In this document: positions 33,171 to 45,323 of the stretch, piece after piece
How the letters are laid out: each line of letters begins with the position of its first letter
Position numbering within the stretch: position 1 is the stretch's first letter
Assembly (NCBI GenBank): GCA_015832175.1
Contig: WJXW01000001.1
Coordinates: 3,410,001 to 3,474,000, forward strand
Length of the DNA: 64,000 bases
Direction: 5' to 3'
DNA from: Paraphaeosphaeria minitans
Taxonomy: Eukaryota > Ascomycota > Dothideomycetes > Pleosporales > Didymosphaeriaceae
Translations under genes and position numbers: made by a program
The notes under the pieces: model-generated
What the model was told of the DNA's origin: nothing
Databases searched by the model: none
What the model saw: the letters and a program-made list of their open reading frames with translations, nothing else

Positions 33171-33928
33171 AATGGATATTGAACGGTAGGATGCGTATTA
33201 TGTATTACATGGTTCAGGAATGCGACAGTGTTTTGGCACCGGAAGGCATCATTGGGGGGTTGTTTGGGTCTTGAGGGTTGCTTGGATTTGCCAAGCGAAC
33301 CCCAGACTTGCGGCAGGCCATCCCTGCTGGGCTGCGTCACTGGCCTCAATTGGCGGAACGCTCGAAGCATCGCATGCCATCATTTGAACAACGAGACGGT
33401 GCTCATTTCTGTTAGTGATTAAATAGCACTGGCTGATCTTGAGAGGATTAGCACAGGTTTTGCAAGACTCAGCCGGAAAGACTGAATCTTCCAGAGCATA
33501 GATTCCCAAGTCGAGGAGCGTGTTAACATGTGGTGCTGGAGCTTCTCAGTTCATAAGATATGCTCAAATTATGCACAGAAACACCACAAAGGCTTTTGTT
33601 TCTGTGTAGAGCAACAGGCAAGCGAAGTTTTGTCGACATGGCCGCCCACACTATGCTCAGTCCTCGTAATGCGGTAGCTCCTCATGACCATCTAGATATA
33701 CATCGCTTCAGCCAGCGCGGGACACAGTGCTGCGGAAACATCCAACACGCCCGTTAGCCCAAATTCGCAAGACCTTTCACGAGATGTTAGTCAAAATGTT
33801 GATTGAACATGAAGTGCCCGTCCCCCAGTCGATCCAGATTGAAGTCTGACCACCGAGACGGCCCGTGCATCGCAGCTCGCAAATCGTCACAGCTGCTGTC
33901 GGATCAGACTTCGCTCCTGTAAGCCAAC
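33171..33928. promoter_or_regulatory. divergent promoter region of DLT1 and RRF
   Basis: Some 760 bp between two start codons pointing outward. No gene and no distinctive element seen. The regulatory role is inferred from position. Confidence 0.4.
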
Positions 33929-34872
33929 ATGGCGCACGCGTTACTACCACGCGCAGCACGCTTGAGCTCCCAATCCTCCCTCCTCACCTCCACGCGCGCG
34001 ATTGCCACGCCATGTCGACAACTGTACGTTTCATGCCCCAGATCGCAACCTGTTGTAGCTACTCACACCACCCAGCTTTCCACGCACCCAGCCAGCGCAA
34101 TGCCGCGCGCGAACCTTCACCTCCAGCCGAAATGTTCAGAAGAAAGCCGGCAAGGCCAACAAAGCCAATGCCCGCACCGACTCCTCACCACCCGTCTCGA
34201 AAGCAGGAACGTCCACTACGACAGATGAAGCCTACGACCTCTCCATCCTCGAGTCAGAGATCCTCAGAGCCACGGAGCAGCTCACGCATAAGCTCTCTCA
34301 ACTGCGCAGCGGTGGTCGGTTGAACCCTGAGGTAGTGGAGAGCCTGAAGGTGCAGCTGGGATCCGCGGGCAAGGACGGCGACGGGAAGGAGACGGTACGG
34401 TTGGGCGACATCGCCCAGGTCGTGCCCAGGGGAAGAACGCTGAATGTCATCTGTGGAGAGGCTGAGGTACGTTGGGCTTTGCGTGGAGGCGTATATGAAG
34501 GGAATTGACGACTCGTTGCAGCACATCAAATCGGTATCTACAGCAATTGCAGCGTCGCCGCACTCACTCACACCGCTCACACCCGAATCTTCGAGCCCCC
34601 TGACCATACAAGTCCCTCTTCCCCCTCCCACAGGCGAGACTCGTCGTGCGGCTATTCAGTCGGCATCGGCAGCTGCTGAGTTGGCGGATAAGTGGATTGC
34701 AAAGGCGCGCCAGAATCACAACCACAAGTTGAGGAAGTATCAGCTTGACAAGACCGTCCTGCCAGATGATCTGCAGAAGGCAGGGAAGAGGATGGAAGAG
34801 GTAGTCAAGAAGGGCCACTCTGAAGTGAAGAGGATTGTAGATGGCGCGAAGAAGGTGCTTGAGGCACAATAG
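33929..34872 (+). CDS. RRF1: mitochondrial ribosome recycling factor
   Basis: Exons 33929-34023, 34076-34466 and 34522-34872 encode 278 aa. The first 50 or so residues form an Arg/Ser/Ala-rich presequence (MAHALLPRAARLSSQSSLLT ... RARTFTSSRNVQ). The mature part starts with a Lys-rich linker and then has the RRF layout: DLSILESEILRATEQLTHKL and QLRSGGRLNPEVVESLKVQL (helix 1), the beta-domain with TVRLGDIAQVVPRGRTLNVIC, and the C-terminal helices ETRRAAIQSASAAAELADKW ... RMEEVVKKGHSEVKRIVDGAKKVL. RRF splits post-termination mitoribosomes with EF-G2. Introns are 52 and 55 nt and GT-AG. Confidence 0.9.
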
Positions 34873-35068
34873 ATGCCTTGCTCAGGGCTTCCGCGTCCGA
34901 AGAGCCTGTAGGATAATACGTGCTGGGCGTGTTTGGAACGCCGGGGAGTGTGGAGAGTAAGCTTTCATGAAAGCGTTGTATATTGGGTATCTATCAAGAC
35001 AAGAAAAGATCATTGAATCATACAAGTGCAGTCACAATCGATCGGCCCGCTGATATTTGGTTCCGCCT

Positions 35069-36345
35069 CTACTTCATCTCATATCCTTTTTGCGTGAATG
35101 TTGGACGACCGGTACTCAAAGCCGAAGTAACGACATGGTCATCATGCCTGTGGCCGCCAACCGCAGCAGCTTCTGGTGTTCTCAGCAGTCCTTGCTCGCT
35201 GTGCCAGCTTTCGTGGCTTGGTTTGCGCACGTCCGATGTCACCATTGTTTCTCGCTGCACACGGATCGTCGGCATGATCTCTTTCTGCTCACTCGATTCA
35301 AAAGGGTTGAACGATTTTAACCATTTTGGTCTACGGTATGACTTTTCAACAGTGGTTCCAAGTACTGGTTCAGGTATAGATGCGCACTCTATGAGTGCAG
35401 GGTCGCCACGCATCGAAGAGCAGCAGCGCTTTCTTGTATCATGGCCGTGGTGTGTACCGTTATGCACCGTACCGCCGCCTGTCGAGCTCAATTTGCGCGC
35501 GATGATATCGTCTAGTACGGACTTGAAGTCGTCCAGGAAGATGGTATCAGAAGCACATTTGAAGACCAGCGCAAAGAACGCCAGTATGGATTGATCCCAG
35601 ATGCTGTCGTAATCTGCGCCGCGTTGACTGCGACGTCCGTAAGAAGAAATGCAATCGAAATGAACACGCATGCTAGCATGACTCCGAACCTTGACTTGAT
35701 CTTTACTAACGCTCAGATGCTATACCCATACGATTCCTTGATAGAGCTGGTAAGCTTCATGTGGTAAATATCCACCATGGGTCGCGCAGGAGAGCTTCCT
35801 ATGGTCGCATGCGCACGTTAACGTCGGATCCAAGACCGTTGAAGTACTCAAAGTTGGACCAAGCTTTCGTAATCCAGAAAGGCTGAACGGCAAGAAGCGA
35901 GAAAATGAAGAGTCGAGACCCCCAGAGGGGGAGGAAGGGGCGAATCTTCAACCAGGAGACGACATTGTGGATCTGATACGAGACGAAGAGAAGCGCGGCA
36001 GTCGAGGAGAGGTACCAGCCATAGTTAGGATTTTCGACGAATGTGAAGGTGCCATGCCATAGCGCGAGGACAAGCTAAACACATTAGCAAGTGGTCTGCT
36101 TCAGAATGACGGTGGGGGTATACCTCGAAGAGAATGTGCTTATGTAGCAAGATACCGGATCGATGATTGCAGAAGACGATGAGAATGAGGATAATCAACG
36201 AACCAACGTTGTAGCCTTGAGCCCATGCCTCGAGGAACCCTCCCTCTGTGGAGAGGCTCTCGCGGGTTGGCGATTGTGTCCGTGTCGAAGGAATCGGCGT
36301 CCTCACCTCCAGCAGTGCATAGTCAACGACCCGTAAAGGCACCAT
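35069..36345 (-). pseudogene. decayed multi-pass membrane protein gene (four lesions)
   Basis: Exon 1 (36345-36124, MVPLRVVDYALLEVRTPIPS...) and a GT-AG intron (36123-36075) lead into LVLALWHGTFTFVENPNYGW, then helices FLPLWGSRLFIFSLLAVQPFW. The conserved reading then breaks four times: a TAG within RMRP*EALLRDPWWIFTT, loss of one G just after FTT, a TGA within ESYGYSI*ALVKIKSRFGV, and loss of one G after GINPYW. Past the last lesion the final frame runs AFFALVFKCASDTIFLDDFK to a 200-aa soluble tail ending at 35069. All pieces fit one conserved family of fungal polytopic membrane proteins whose function is unknown to me. Exon 1 and the tail remain open, which suggests recent inactivation or sequence error. 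Confidence 0.65.
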
Positions 36346-37656
36346 GATATCGAATTCTCGCACAAAAGTGGGTCACAGAGTCAGAATGGTGGAAAAGCTA
36401 AGTGACCATGAACTCCCAGTGTCATAGGTGAAACATCCCCTCGGCGAACAGGTTCTCGTATGTTTGACCGAAACCTCTTACTATGACACCCATGCGCAAA
36501 AGGGTCGGAAACAACACACCGGTCCTCCACGCTTTTTGAAGGACTGTGAACACGACAGCAAGGCGTTGATGTTCCCTTTACATTGGTTGCTACCAAGCCG
36601 CAAGGCAGTTGAGCTGCGCCAACAGGCGAGCAGACCGCCCTAGCATTAGACGTATAGCAGTTCAATATCTACGCCTAGGGATTGCCCGACCGCAGCGCTA
36701 GCCCTCTAGTCATCTAGGGATCTCTTACATTTCTTATATGCTGTGTCAAGGACTCAGGCCATACCCATGCGTCCGACGGCGCCCGGTCAGACTCAGCATG
36801 ACTGCGGCTTACCTAGGGCAAGCAAAATAATGTTTTCCGGTGACGGCAGCGATGATTTCGACTGAGCGTCTTATTGTGTTGGCTTGACTACGATTCGAGA
36901 GAGCAGGCTTATCCTGAGGAGGATCAACGTCGGCCTTTCGCCACTGAGCTGGCAAGGCTGAGGTGTTTGGCGAGTCAAAAGAATGGACCGCCTGATGCGC
37001 TCATTGTGCAACCTTTTGCTGACCTCTCTTTCACGAGAGCGGTGTAGCCAAAACTCTCACAGTCGGACAAGCTTTCGGCTGAATGGTGTTCTCGCTGCAC
37101 CCGTGTGGATAGCAAAAGTCATGATACCGAGACGTCGGAAGAACTGCACGCGGCAAGGGAGGGCTGGCGACTGATGCAGCTTTAACTGATTGAAATGGTT
37201 GAAGATACCGGTTGAAGATACCGCGAATTGGTCGACGATGGTATTTTACGCTCCTAGTTGTAAGGTAGTCGGTGGCGGGAACGTGCTTGAAAACAACGCG
37301 ATCTTGTAGGTAAGTAAAGTTGTTTCTCGCACAGAAGAGTACGAAGACCGAAATTGCCAGGATAATGTTGCATCCAGAATTAAGCATGTGTCGTATGAAG
37401 ACTATTCTATAATACAATTGCTTCGAAGCAAAACTAGTTCCCTTTCCACATGGCACGCGAAATACAGCATTGCCGTCTTCTCACGTGTCTCATAATCCCG
37501 ACAACCAGGCCACATGCAGATGCAAAAACAAATTACAAAAGTCATCATCTCTCGCCCTCAAATGCACGCGCTAGCGAGAGCATGTTTCATATCCTTCTTT
37601 TAGCCCCCCGCCTCCCCGAATTCGCCTGTATACCACCCCGTGAAATGATTTCAGTC
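36346..37656. other. 1.3-kb spacer without supported gene
   Basis: Short frames on both strands, none with an ATG, a domain and splice support together. The frame 37031-37456 (-) begins with a non-ATG codon. Probably the promoter of the decayed gene and the 3' region of the nucleoporin gene. Confidence 0.5.
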
Positions 37657-40600
37657 CTAAGCAACGACATTGCGGTAGTAGCTCGTAGACAGATCAACTG
37701 AATGTCGAAGCCAGAGGTCCTCGGTGAGCGGAAGCCGCAGCACGCTAGCGCGATCTGTAAGCTGCATCATCGTTAGTTCTTGTCCATGCATTGCACAGCA
37801 CTTTGCATCTCGCCTACCTTATTCTTGGCCATCAGATTGGCTACCGTGCCTGCGATCTCGCTCAAAGCGACACGCTCTTCTAGGTTCACGCCGTTCCATC
37901 GGTCAGTCGCCACCTTCTCCAGGCTCCGTTGGAGCTTCCTAAGTAGCCCATGGATATCGTGATTGAGCTTGTCATCAGGGCGGTAGGGATTGCGCTGCTC
38001 CGTTAGGTCGAGGAGGTGGATGTAGTCGAAGTAGATCTGACCACCCAGAACCCAGCCCGTAATTGTCTCCGTTGTCTGCACATCCTCAAAGCCGCCCAGG
38101 AGTTCCCGAAGTGGGTCAAGATGGCGTGAGATGATAGCATCTGGACCGACACTACGGCAAAGCACTTCGTGCGCTTCTTGAAGCTCGGTGGCCTTGATGA
38201 GATGCGCCGCTTGATGGAGTGAGTCGCCATGGCATTTAGCTTCCAAAGCAGAGGCCGCATGCATCCATTGTTGCGGGATGTTTAATTTCAACAACGCTTG
38301 GTAGGTTGGATCGGATTGCCCAATCTCGTACGTGTTGGAGAATTGGTTGAGAAGCGAGCGAATGTGGTGTGAGCGCATGGCGGGGTTGGAGAGATGGGTG
38401 TACACCCACACAGCGGTGGTCCAGTGCTTGGGCGTATGCAATGATGCCGCATAAGTGAGCGTGAGCTTGTCGCCAAGCTCGACAAGCGGATCGTCTGCTT
38501 GCTCGATCACGTTTGTAGAGTTTACTGAGGAAAGAAGATCAGTCGGTCCGCCGCTGACAGAGTCACGGAGGGTAGGCATTCCAACAATGCGGTCATCCTC
38601 TTCGGATGGATCAGTTCGACGAGAGTAAAACAATTGATAAAGCTGAAATGAGAAGCGCGCGTTGAGCGGATGGCCTGACACGTTCTCCGGCGCCAGAACG
38701 TCTTCGAGGTTGGTGGGAACAAGCATTTTCGACGAGGCATAAAGCTTGAGGATGCCCCAAAGAATATCCTCTTGCTGTGATTCCAGGGGATCGGTCCAGC
38801 CCATATTGAGGCCCTGCTCGATAAACCATGGGATTGGCTTAACATCTTCCGTGCCGTTGCTCAAGGCGTCCGCGAATTGAGCCACAGCCATTTCAATAGG
38901 CTCATCGTTCGTTGCTTGGTACCAGAGGCGAAGGCCAAAGGCGCGTCGCCAGTCCAGGCTGAAGCGGCTAGCGATCTTGAAGGTGGATACTTTGTTCTCC
39001 CTTCCTACACCCGTCTTGCCTTCTGCTTCCGCGCAGTTACCTTGAATAAGCTCATACAAAGCTCGTACTGGTTCATCCATCTCAGCGAGTTCATCCATCT
39101 TTCTCCACTCGTCGACTTGGGCGCTCATGTCTTGACGAACCGCAGCGTCTCCGCCGAGTTGAGACACGATAGTGGCGAGACGCAAATCCGACGCGTGGAA
39201 CAGCGTTGTGACAGCATCCGCGATAGAATGGCAGCTGAGGTAGGCCAACGCCTTCTCCTCGTGCGTTGCGGCCTCTTTGGCGTGGTTCTGTGCGTCTTCA
39301 TAGACAAGAGACTGCCAAAAGCGGGACAAGCGCTCCTTGCGATCCCGAGCCAGCCATTGCTCTTGCTCATCTTGCGGTATGCTTGATGGGACTTGGCTGT
39401 CCCCATCAAAAAGCAACGAGAGCAGCTGCCATGCCTTGTGTTCTTGAACCCCGGCCGCAGTGCTAAGCGGAACAGCATCGGCCAATTCAGAAAACTCTAA
39501 TGGGGTAGGCTCGGTCCGCAAATGCGCTTGAGGTACCTTGTCCGAAGAGGAGATCCTAGTGTATTCTTGTTGAATAGTTATTGTAGGTGGGGCGGCCTGG
39601 AGCATTTTAGTACAAATGATTGCAAAGTCGTGTATCAGCTTACATCAGCAAACGTAGGCAGTTGCTTGAAGCGAACGTCTTTTTGAGCTCCAGCAATCGG
39701 AGCCCGATTGCAATCATAGCTGTCTTCGCTCGTAGCATCTGAGCCTTTGCCCGTGTAAACTAGGAGTCCGGTTTCACTGAAATGAGGCTTGCCGCAGCTG
39801 TGGAATTTCTTGTCCGCATCGGTCAATTGGTCGAGGTCATTGGCTGTCTTTGGTCGCTTCGCATAAGGATACTAGACATAAATTTCAGCAAATTGGTTCA
39901 TATTCGCTTGCAATTACATACAGGATGGACAAGGTCCCGGGCATTAATCTTGTAAAGAAACGGAACCCGTATGACTTGCACCCGTTCAATAAACAAGCTG
40001 GGAAAAAGGGAAGTCAAACCTGAATGCCGCGTTCAATTCGCTTCGCAGAGGAACCCTGTTGTGCGCTAGTCTTCCCGAAGAGAGAATCCATGAGCTCCAT
40101 TCGACTCATTGTAGCTTTCGTGTTCCGCACGCCAAGCGACTCTGCGAGATTGGCTGTGTTGTTGCCACGCTCGCGGAGTGCGTCACCTTGGTTCTCCCGA
40201 AGAGCCCGTCGATCCTGCTTTCTAGGGCTGATGGTGCGCTGCAGGGCATTGGCCCAATCGTCGTCGAAAACTGCTGGTCCTTTCAAAGGGGTATCTGGGG
40301 TAGGCCGAAATAGATGGCTTGCTTTCAAGATCGACTTCGGTTTGACAGAATCCTTGAAGGGATCGGCTTGTCTGGCAATGTCTTGCTCCGTGGTACGAAT
40401 CGGCCCAGATACAGAATCAGCCATGTCCTGATCTTCGACCGACTCAGATTCGCTTCCTTCCAGATACTCGTTCTGACCATCAAGCGAACCCACGAAGCGA
40501 TCCCCTAAAAAAGACTCGCCAGTCTCTTCCATCTCCTCGTCATCTTCAACTTCGTACGTCGCGTTGTCATCGAATTGTCCCGGGACGTTGGTGCGCCTAA

Positions 40601-43600
40601 ACAGACCTCGCTTGAAGTCAAAAGTGTCGTCCGGGCTGGATTGAGTTGCGCTAGGGACGGAGTCTTGCGGTGTGCTAGTCATCTGGCTGCTTCCGAGACG
40701 AGCAGGAGTTTCCGGAACCGGGCTAAGCTCGCTGGATTCAAGATCTTCTGGTTGATCATATTCGAAGCCGTAAGAAGAGAAGTGAGGAACACCAAAGACC
40801 CACTCGCCAGTTTCGTTGTCGTATTTCTCGAAAGTAGTACCGGTGACTCGCTTTAAACGTTCGATGTGCTTCATTGGCTGCTTGCCTGCCCGATTGGTAC
40901 CCCGAGGCCATGAATTACCCATCGTGATGCGTGAAGGCTGGTTCAAGCCCGAACCAAGAGGTGGTTTGGCAACGGTGCAAGTATCGCCGTAGACAGTAGC
41001 GTTACGATGGTTGAGCGAGATGATATCACCGAACAACTTGTCGAGCGGAGTGCCGGAGAGATCGACAGCGTTGCCATAGTGAAACTCAATCTTGCCGACT
41101 TTGTCGCGACCAACGACAAGGTTGGAGACGCTCTTGAGGTCGGACTGACTCATCCTCTTAAGGGCATCTATGCTGGGTTCAGACCAGTAACCACCGGGGG
41201 TAGGATCAATCGTCTGGCCGTTCTGTATGTTAAGCGATGCGGAAGTGCGAGACTTCAAGGGTCGGTTCTCAGGAACAGGCGGCAAGTCGACACCGTTGAC
41301 TTGCTCCATCTCGGGACTCTTGCCTTTGCGACCACTGCTGCTCGTGCCATTGACAGTTGCAGGTGGAGACGTGGACTCTATCTCATCGCGTACAACCAAT
41401 GCATTGCTTGGTGGGCTGGGTTCTCCGTTGGTAGCAGAGCCGTTTGGTACAATCTCAGGGCTAGCTGAGACGAAGCTCACACGCTTAGGGGTGGATTCTT
41501 CGAATAACAAGGGTCGCTGATTGAGGTTCCGGTTAAGATTCAACTTCTTCAGGCTACCAGTGCCATAGGGGCGTCCAATCATAGAGAAGGCACCCGGAGC
41601 GAGGACGCTAGTGTCAGCAGTATAAGTATTACGCAGATTGCTCGAGGACAAGCTTTTGCCCAAGTGACGAGAAAGACTGCCGGTACTGAACATGCTGCCG
41701 CCAAGCGGGCTGGACTGTGCGCTGCTTGGAGTCCCATAGGTCGAGTACGTGAACCCATATCCTCCGTTGCGCTTTGCTTGGGGCGTGAGGAGGCGAGTGG
41801 ACTGAGAGGGATTCAATTTATGTTGCGGAAGGATTGCGCTCCGCTTGTTCTTCTGACTGCTCGATAGAGGCGTAGCAAGCGGGCCGGGGCTTTCCAAAGG
41901 CGTTGACAGACCGGCGAAGAGAGGATCATTGCCGTAAGGGTTGGTGGTTATCGAAGTGTTTAACAGGGAACTGGCAGATGCACCGAACAAGCTATTGTTC
42001 ATAGGCTGTTGGTTAGACTGCTGCTGAGACTGATTGCCACCGAGCAGTGAGCCACCGAGAGGAGCTGAGTTGTTGTTGCTCTGACCGAGGCCAGAGAATA
42101 AGCCGCCACCGCTGTTCGTATTGGCGTTTGTAGATCCGCCGAAGAGGCCTCCGGTTTTCTGCTGGTTATTTGCACCGCCAAATAGGGAGTTGCCAGTGTT
42201 CTGCTGGTTGTTTTGGCTCCCCATACCACCAAAAAGACCTCCAGTGTTGGATGTGTTGGTAGTGGAGTTTCCGAAAAGGCCTCCCGACGGCTGGCTGGAA
42301 GCACCACCCCCAAAGAGTCCACCACCAGTCTTATTTTGGCCAAATGCTCCACCACTCTGCGCCTGGTTCTGCTGTTGCCCTCCGAACAACCCACCACCAC
42401 CAGTAGTCGTCGTGGAGCTACCAAAGAGACTGGGTTTCTGCTGGTTCTGCTGGTTCTGTCCCAGGCCTCCCCCGAAAAGACCACCAGTTGACTGGTTCTG
42501 GGGTTGCTGGGTTTGGCCAAAGAGACCGCCAGTATTCGCGGTGGTGTTGTTGTTACCACCGCCGAAAAGGCCGCCACCGCCAGTATTCGTGGATGTTGGC
42601 GCGCCGGCACCGAACGCAGGTGTAGTAGATGCCTGATTCTGCTGGCCGAACAAGCCACCGCCAGTGTTTGTGGTAGTGCTTCCAAAGGGGTTGCTGTTGG
42701 TGGTCGACGTGTTGGTGCCAAAGCCTCCGAAAGCGGGCTTGTTCTGGGTAGCGTTGTTCTGACCGAAAAGCCCACCACCGGTATTTCCAGTTGAAGCACC
42801 AAAAGCGTTATTTGCGTTCGTGGAGCCGAAAGGATTGCTTGTCGTGTTTGTGTTCGCGGTGCTACCGAATAGCCCACCGGATGTGGCGGGCTGCGTGGTT
42901 GTGCTTGCACCAAAGAGACCGCCGGCAGGCTTGTTCTGACCGAAGATACCTCCACCGCTGGTAGTGTTGCTGTTATTGTTGTTGTTGCTACCAAACGCAG
43001 AGTTCGTGTTTGAACCAAATGGTGTGCTGGTGGCATTATTCTGGCCGCCAAAGAGTCCACCGCCTGTGTTTGTGTTGGTTGCTCCGAACGAGGTATTGGC
43101 GGTGGTGTTGTTCGATCCGAACCCTCCAAACCCAGTGCTCTGTCCGAATGCGCCCGCCTGACCATTCTGATTGCCATAGCGACGTCCTTGAGCGTAGTCC
43201 ACTACACGAAGCTCTTCTAACGAATAGTTCGAGTACGGTTGTTGGAAGGTAATCGTTTGATATTGAGCCGAACCGTTCGCTGCTCCGGGGTCCTTCTCGG
43301 TGAAGGGCTGGAAAGGCGGGCCTGCGGTACCATTGTTGGCATTGCTGGTTGCGCCAAAGCCTCCGGATGTTGACGCGCCGAATCCACCAGTAGTGTTGTT
43401 TGCACCAAATCCTCCGGAAGTGTTGCCTCCGCCGAATAGACCACCCGTTGTACCGGTTGTGGTATTGGTCGAGCCGAACCCGGTAGACTTGTTCTGACCG
43501 AAGATGCCTCCGCCAGTATTTCCTCCGCCAAAGGCTGGGGTGGTGCTGCTCGTTGAGCCGAAGCCTCCCCCGAACGTGGTGTTTGACGTCGAGCCACCGC

Positions 43601-44238
43601 CAAACAATGCAGCGCCAGCTGCGGAGCCACCGAATGGCTTCGAGCCAAAGCTGGTGGTGGTGGTGTTGTTGTTGTTGGAACCGAAACCACCTAGGTTGTC
43701 AAGTTAGAACGGTCTTTGGGTGCGTACGATAGTACGCTCAAATTTAAAGCAATGATGAATGTTCACGCGCGTTGAAAAAAGCCTGCAAAAACGATGCGCG
43801 AACCAGAAATGACGAGCCCGGCGCGCATATCCACGAAGTGCGAACAAAGCCTGAACGATGACACGAATGCGACGCGCAAAACTTTGACGTACCTCCGCCT
43901 CCGAATGGAGAAGTCGTGCTGGCGCTGTTGCTGCCGAACAAGCCGCCTCCAGTGTTATTGTTCGAACCACCGAAGATGCTCCCGCCGGTGTTCGTATTGG
44001 AGCCAAAGCCTGAAGACGCGGAGAGCAAATTAGACATATTCGAGCTGCATGGCGCGGCGCTCGTCGATCGGTGCGCGGCATCGACTGTCTCGCAAGGGCG
44101 TGCAGAGCCTGGTGAAAGGAGAAAAGTGTGCTTACCTCCACCGGTGTTATTATTCGACCCAAATCCGCCGAACGTCGACTGGGTATTGTTGTTGTTGTTG
44201 GAGCCGAAGCCCCCAAATCCGCCCGACCCAAACGACAT
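37657..44238 (-). CDS. NUP145: Nup98-Nup96 (Nup145/Nup189) nucleoporin precursor, self-cleaving
   Basis: Seven exons: 44238-44136, 44009-43893, 43690-40020, 39975-39922, 39871-39644, 39596-37818 and 37761-37657. They sum to exactly 2019 codons. The N-terminal part is a long Asn/Thr/Gly-rich FG/GLFG field (barrier-forming). Within it is a GLEBS-type Gle2/Rae1-binding motif (FQPFTEKD ... YSLEELRVVDYAQGR, about residues 195-245). The autoproteolytic domain begins GGYWSEPSIDALKRM and ends WVFGVPHFSSYGFEY; cleavage between HF and S near 40778 would release about 1044 and 974 residues. The C-terminal product is the Nup96/Nup145C alpha-solenoid of the Y-complex scaffold, ending WLRHSVDLSTSYYRN. The exon 3-4 junction is odd: it needs a GT-AA intron (40019-39976). 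Confidence 0.93.
39976..40019 (-). other. apparent GT-AA intron inside the nucleoporin gene
   Basis: Exon 3 ends in phase 0 at GIQ and exon 4 must resume at VIRVPFLYKINARDLVHP. The only 44-nt removal that keeps the frame ends CAA|GTC instead of CAG|GTC. Using the nearby AG sites gives a stop codon or a wrong frame. Confidence 0.5.
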
Positions 44239-45323
44239 GGTGAGTTGCCGGGACGAGGCGCGCGTTTACGTGTTCAGGCCGTATATTATGCGTGCGCGGC
44301 GTGTGTGGGCGGGCCGTGGTTGCGCGCGGGCGTGGAGATGAAATAAGTGAGGTGAGAGCAAGAATGCGTGCGGTGCCGTGTAACTGGCAGAAAAAGCGCC
44401 AAGCCGAGCTCGAGCAATCGCCGCAGGTTTGCGCGCGGTTTGGACGAAGGAGCGGAGACGCTCAGAGCGCAAGCAGATTAAATACAGAAGGGGCCGTCAT
44501 GGAAGAGCGGCGGATGAAAAGCGGCAGAGGGATCGAGGTGAGGCCCGAGGGACGTCGCTGCTCTTCTGGGGGTTGGGCTTCGCGCTAAGCCTGTTGAGGC
44601 ACCCACCAATAGTCACGTGGCGTGAGTGCGCCGGCAAGACTTGCTGCGAAAGACGATGGGTGACAATGCGCAAGAGCCATTCGCAAGTAGCAGTCAAGCT
44701 TACTAACTCTTCAATGGGCTGACTCTCACAGCAGGCTACACTGCGACATTTTACAGTCGGCACCTACTGCTACCTAGTTGACACCTACTGCTACCTAGTT
44801 GACACCTACTGCTACCTAGTTGACACCTACTGCTACCTAGTTGACACCTACTGCTACGTGTTGCTGCCTGCGAGACTGAGGCAGACTGCGGCCACTCAGC
44901 CCAGTGGAGGGGCAATCCTGACACACTTTTTGCCGTCCCAAGATCGGTCTGGCCTTACTCAATCGCCAAAAGTTCCGGAAAGGACGACTTGGATAGGCGA
45001 ACGGTGACGTTGCCGCGCGCTGAAGAGCTACATTATTATTTTAGTTGCGCACCCCGCATACCGCAGTAACAAGTATCTTATTATTATTACATAAGCTAAT
45101 ACGAGCCTCTCTAATTCTTTTCGGAGCTAGCGCGGTTGTGTCCGTGTTCGTATGCTTGACCTACCCACCAAAACAAAGATTCTCAAGGATAGCAGCATAG
45201 CACAAAGCCGGGACCTCGACGCTACCGTTCATTTCCCCGAAGCATCATAACCCACGATTCTCCGCATCGCACTTGCGACCCTATCTCGATCCTAGCCTCT
45301 TGCACAGCCAAGCATACACCCAC
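44239..45323. promoter_or_regulatory. divergent promoter region of NUP145 and CDC31
   Basis: About 1.1 kb between outward-facing starts. It holds the 21-bp repeat listed separately and an AT-rich segment at about 45030-45120. No gene is supported. The promoter role is inferred from position. Confidence 0.5.
44761..44863. repeat. 21-bp tandem repeat, five copies
   Basis: The unit ACACCTACTGCTACCTAGTT plus G recurs at about 44760, 44781, 44802, 44823 and 44844. The first four are near-identical and the last ends in a variant (GCTACGTGTTG). It lies about 520 bp from the nucleoporin start and 460 bp from the centrin start. Each unit carries a CTACCTAG half-palindrome like those elsewhere in the window. 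Confidence 0.96.

Noticed and set aside
34983..35594. 203-codon plus-strand frame
   Set aside because: Antisense to the conserved tail of the decayed membrane-protein gene; starts with a shared low-complexity stretch and has no domain.
37031..37456. Minus-strand frame with one hydrophobic stretch
   Set aside because: No ATG start for most of its length, no family resemblance and no splice partner.
42121..42636. Plus-strand Pro-rich frame opposite the FG repeats
   Set aside because: Antisense shadow of Gly/Asn-rich codons.
41999..43177. 392-codon frame overlapping the nucleoporin FG region in another frame
   Set aside because: Shadow of the repetitive FG coding sequence, whose true frame continues into the autoproteolytic domain.
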